Below are positions 62,295 through 64,000 of a stretch of 64,000 nt of DNA, piece after piece; position 1 is the stretch's first letter, and every line of letters starts with the position of its first letter. The DNA is from Methyloversatilis discipulorum (lineage in GTDB: Bacteria > Pseudomonadota > Gammaproteobacteria > Burkholderiales > Rhodocyclaceae). The stretch is taken from the NCBI RefSeq assembly GCF_018780585.1, contig NZ_JADMJL010000006.1, forward strand, positions 62,001 to 126,000, in the 5' to 3' direction. The translations under genes and the position numbers were made by a program. Under the pieces are notes generated by a model. That model worked only from the letters and a program-made list of their open reading frames with translations, was not told the DNA's origin and did not search any database.

Positions 62295-62719
62295 TGGGCG
62301 GGGGCGGCCGCTGGCGGCGCGGTGGCCGGTACGGCCGGCAGTGCTTCGAAGGCGCGGCGCTCGGCGTCCGGCATCTCCACCACGCGCACGTCGCTGACGT
62401 AGTACTGCGTCTCGCCGAAGCAGGAGGTGGGCACGCCGATGTGCTGCGCGTAATGCAGCGATACGCGCTGGCCCATGCTTTCGTTCAGCTTCTGTGCCAC
62501 TTTCTCGTCACGCACCGAGAACTCGAACTTCTCGGTCAGCGTGCCGGGCATGGTGACCATCGCCAGTTCGCCTTCCCAGGTCTTGCAGAACCAGCCTTTG
62601 TTACTGAATTTCTGTACGTAGCCGGCACGTTCGCCGGTGGAATAGCTCCAGTTCAGCACCAGCCAGGTGTAGCCACCGAACAGTGCCAGCAGCAGGGCGA
62701 GGACGGAAAAGATGCGCAT
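62291..62719 (-). CDS. Membrane-anchored periplasmic protein, unknown
   Basis: A 142-residue protein. One N-terminal membrane helix (VLALLLALFGGYTWLVLNW) is followed by a compact periplasmic part with WSYSTGERAGYVQKFS, GWFCKTWEGELAMVTMPG and GVPTSCFGETQYYV. Two Cys (in WFCKTW and TSCFGE) could form a disulfide. The tail is Ala/Pro-rich. I recall this family as common in betaproteobacteria and sometimes mislabelled as a dehydrogenase; no enzymatic motif is visible. It overlaps the MFS gene by ATGA. Confidence 0.82.
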   Translation of the reverse strand: MRIFSVLALLLALFGGYTWLVLNWSYSTGERAGYVQKFSNKGWFCKTWEGELAMVTMPGTLTEKFEFSVRDEKVAQKLNESMGQRVSLHYAQHIGVPTSCFGETQYYVSDVRVVEMPDAERRAFEALPAVPATAPPAAAPAQ

Positions 62720-62749
62720 GCCGTTCTCCGGGGAAGGTCGCGGGTGAAA

Positions 62750-63589
62750 TTACAGACCGAGCCGCTGCCAGATGGTCGAGGTGAGCCCCGCCTGGTTCAG
62801 CGTGTAGAAATGCAGGCCCGGTGCGCCGCCGGCCAGCAGCCGTTCGCAAAGCGTGGTCACGACATCCAGGCCGTAGGCCCTGACCGATGCGGCGTCGTCG
62901 CCGAAGCCTTCGAACTTGCGCTGCATCCAGCGCGGGATTTCGGCACCGCAGGCTTCCGAGAAGCGCGCGATCTTCGAGAAGTTGGCGATCGGCATGATGC
63001 CCGGGTAGATCGGTGCTTCGACGCCCATCGCGCGCGCGTCATCGACGAAGGCGAAGTAGGCATCGGTGTTGTAGAAGTACTGGGTGATGGCCGAGTCGGC
63101 ACCCGCCTTCATCTTGCGCACGAAGTTCTGCAGGTCCTTGGCCGCGTTGCGCGCCTGCGGATGCACTTCCGGGTAGGCGGCCACTTCGATGTGGAACCAG
63201 TCGCCGGTTTCGGCGCGCACGAACTCGACCAGTTCGTTGGCGTAACGGAAATCGCCCGGATCGACCACGCCGGACGGCAGGTCGCCGCGCAGCGCCACCA
63301 TGTGATGGATGCCTTCTTCCTTGTAGCGCTCCAGCGTCTGCCGCAGGTTGTCGCGGGTCGAGCCGATGCACGACAGGTGCGGCGCCGCGTTCAGGCCTTC
63401 GGCCTTCATTTCGAGCACGGTTTCGAGTGTGCGATCGCGCGTGGTGCCGCCGGCGCCGTAGGTGACCGAGAAGAAGGACGGGTTGAGCTGGCGCAGCTGA
63501 CGGCGCGTGGCGCGCAGCTTTTCCGCACCCTCTTCGGTGGCCGGCGGGAAGAATTCGACGCTGCAGATGCGCGTGGGGTTGTCAGTCAT
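62750..63589 (-). CDS. metF: 5,10-Methylenetetrahydrofolate reductase
   Basis: A 279-residue FAD-dependent TIM-barrel enzyme making 5-methyl-THF for methionine synthesis. Landmarks are CSVEFFPPATEEGAEKL, FFSVTYGAGGTTRDRTLE, HLSCIGSTRDNL, VALRGDLPSG, SAITQYFYNTDAYFAFVDDA (given as ITQYFYN) and YPGIMPIANFSKI. The start at 63589 overlaps the end of the TlyA gene by 8 bases, so the two are co-expressed. Confidence 0.97.
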   Translation of the reverse strand: MTDNPTRICSVEFFPPATEEGAEKLRATRRQLRQLNPSFFSVTYGAGGTTRDRTLETVLEMKAEGLNAAPHLSCIGSTRDNLRQTLERYKEEGIHHMVALRGDLPSGVVDPGDFRYANELVEFVRAETGDWFHIEVAAYPEVHPQARNAAKDLQNFVRKMKAGADSAITQYFYNTDAYFAFVDDARAMGVEAPIYPGIMPIANFSKIARFSEACGAEIPRWMQRKFEGFGDDAASVRAYGLDVVTTLCERLLAGGAPGLHFYTLNQAGLTSTIWQRLGL

Positions 63590-64000
63590 GGTGGTCGGTC
63601 GCGTCGCGCCGGGCCGCGTACAGGAAGAATTCGCGGTTGCCGTCGCCGCCCTTGATCGGGCTGTCGAAGTAATCCAGTGCGCTGAGACCGTTTGCTTCGG
63701 CAAACGTCCGCATGCGCACCTCCAGGGCCGGGTATTGTGCCGCATCGCGCACGATGCCGCCTTTCCCCAGTGCATCCGGGCCCAGTTCGAACTGCGGCTT
63801 CACCAGCGTGAGCACGCGTCCGTCCGGGGCCAGCAGCGCCGGCCACTGCGGCAGCAGCAGCGTCAGCGAAATGAAGCTGGCGTCGCACACCAGCAGGTCG
63901 AAGCCGCCGGCCGCCATATGTATACCGAGCGTGGCGGCGTCCAGCGTGCGCGCATTCAGGTGTTCGATGCAGACGATGCGCGGATCACCGCGCAGCCGCG
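63582..64000 (-). CDS. TlyA-family rRNA 2'-O-methyltransferase (start outside window)
   Basis: The C-terminal 138 residues of a TlyA/RrmJ-type methyltransferase. Visible motifs are FDLLVCDASFISLTLLLPQW, LTLVKPQFELGPDALGKGGIVRD (given as LVKPQFELG and GKGGIVRD) and FDSPIKGGDGNREFFLYA. The Asp and Lys of CDASF and VKPQFE belong to the catalytic K-D-K-E set. The S4 RNA-binding domain and SAM motif I lie outside the window. The family methylates ribosomal RNA and is often named haemolysin A. Confidence 0.93.
   Translation of the reverse strand, partial: RLRGDPRIVCIEHLNARTLDAATLGIHMAAGGFDLLVCDASFISLTLLLPQWPALLAPDGRVLTLVKPQFELGPDALGKGGIVRDAAQYPALEVRMRTFAEANGLSALDYFDSPIKGGDGNREFFLYAARRDATDHHD

Overview
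This window looks like chromosomal DNA from a GC-rich betaproteobacterium. The grounds are the divergent yggS / pilT-pilU arrangement, a pcm-rhodanese-tolC run, YeeE/YedE pairs under a BigR-like repressor, a PEP-CTERM protein, and the overall similarity of the housekeeping proteins. A Rhodocyclales-type organism (Methyloversatilis-like) would fit, but that is inference and was not tested by any search. I see no rRNA, tRNA, CRISPR array, transposase, integrase or phage gene. Coding density is high, with many 4-base ATGA overlaps.

Layout. 1-3116: the end of a heavy-metal RND pump with a PII-like protein. 3138-5049: small unknowns, an orphan Hpt protein and a ROK kinase. 5162-8551: a copper-buffering bufferin operon (precursor peptide, MNIO maturase, partner, DoxX) followed by two uncharacterised envelope proteins. 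8660-13739: a four-helix-bundle protein, a chemoreceptor with a possible sigma-28 promoter, an acetyltransferase and a PQQ-type beta-propeller. 13826-17909: dnaE and a WbuC-like cupin. 18037-22242: response regulator, mscL, AsmA, HbpS/GlcG-like protein. 22540-26882: FNT anion channel, then a fabI / MaoC-Pta / ackA operon. 27326-37289: the most unusual block. It holds a two-subunit sodium:solute symporter, small membrane proteins, a symporter-histidine-kinase fusion, a stand-alone receiver, a membrane PAS/pseudokinase-exonuclease fusion, and a convergent CBS/DUF294 nucleotidyltransferase. 37388-41198: MOSC protein, YciI-like protein, BigR-like repressor with two YeeE/YedE sulfur-transport proteins, and a flavin monooxygenase. 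41199-41552: REP/BIME-like repeats. 41553-47438: a PEP-CTERM beta-propeller and the glycine-cleavage genes gcvP and gcvT, without gcvH. 47680-54775: a TetR-controlled RND efflux operon, then pcm, rhodanese and a TolC-type porin. 54903-58016: VOC protein, lgt, corA, yggS. 58080-60308: pilT and pilU. 60372-64000: universal stress protein, a three-gene chain with a Bcr/CflA exporter, metF and the end of a TlyA-type methyltransferase.

How genes may work together. The 27-37 kb block has the ingredients of a carboxylate-uptake and sensing module. Transporter and kinase share the SSS fold, and the signal could pass to a single-domain receiver. The same gene string carries a membrane exonuclease whose kinase region has lost its phospho-accepting histidine, facing a nucleotidyltransferase. 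That coupling of uptake, signalling and nucleic-acid enzymes is the best candidate here for an undescribed system. The ackA/Pta operon just upstream fits a link to acetate or another short carboxylate, but substrate and mechanism are inference.
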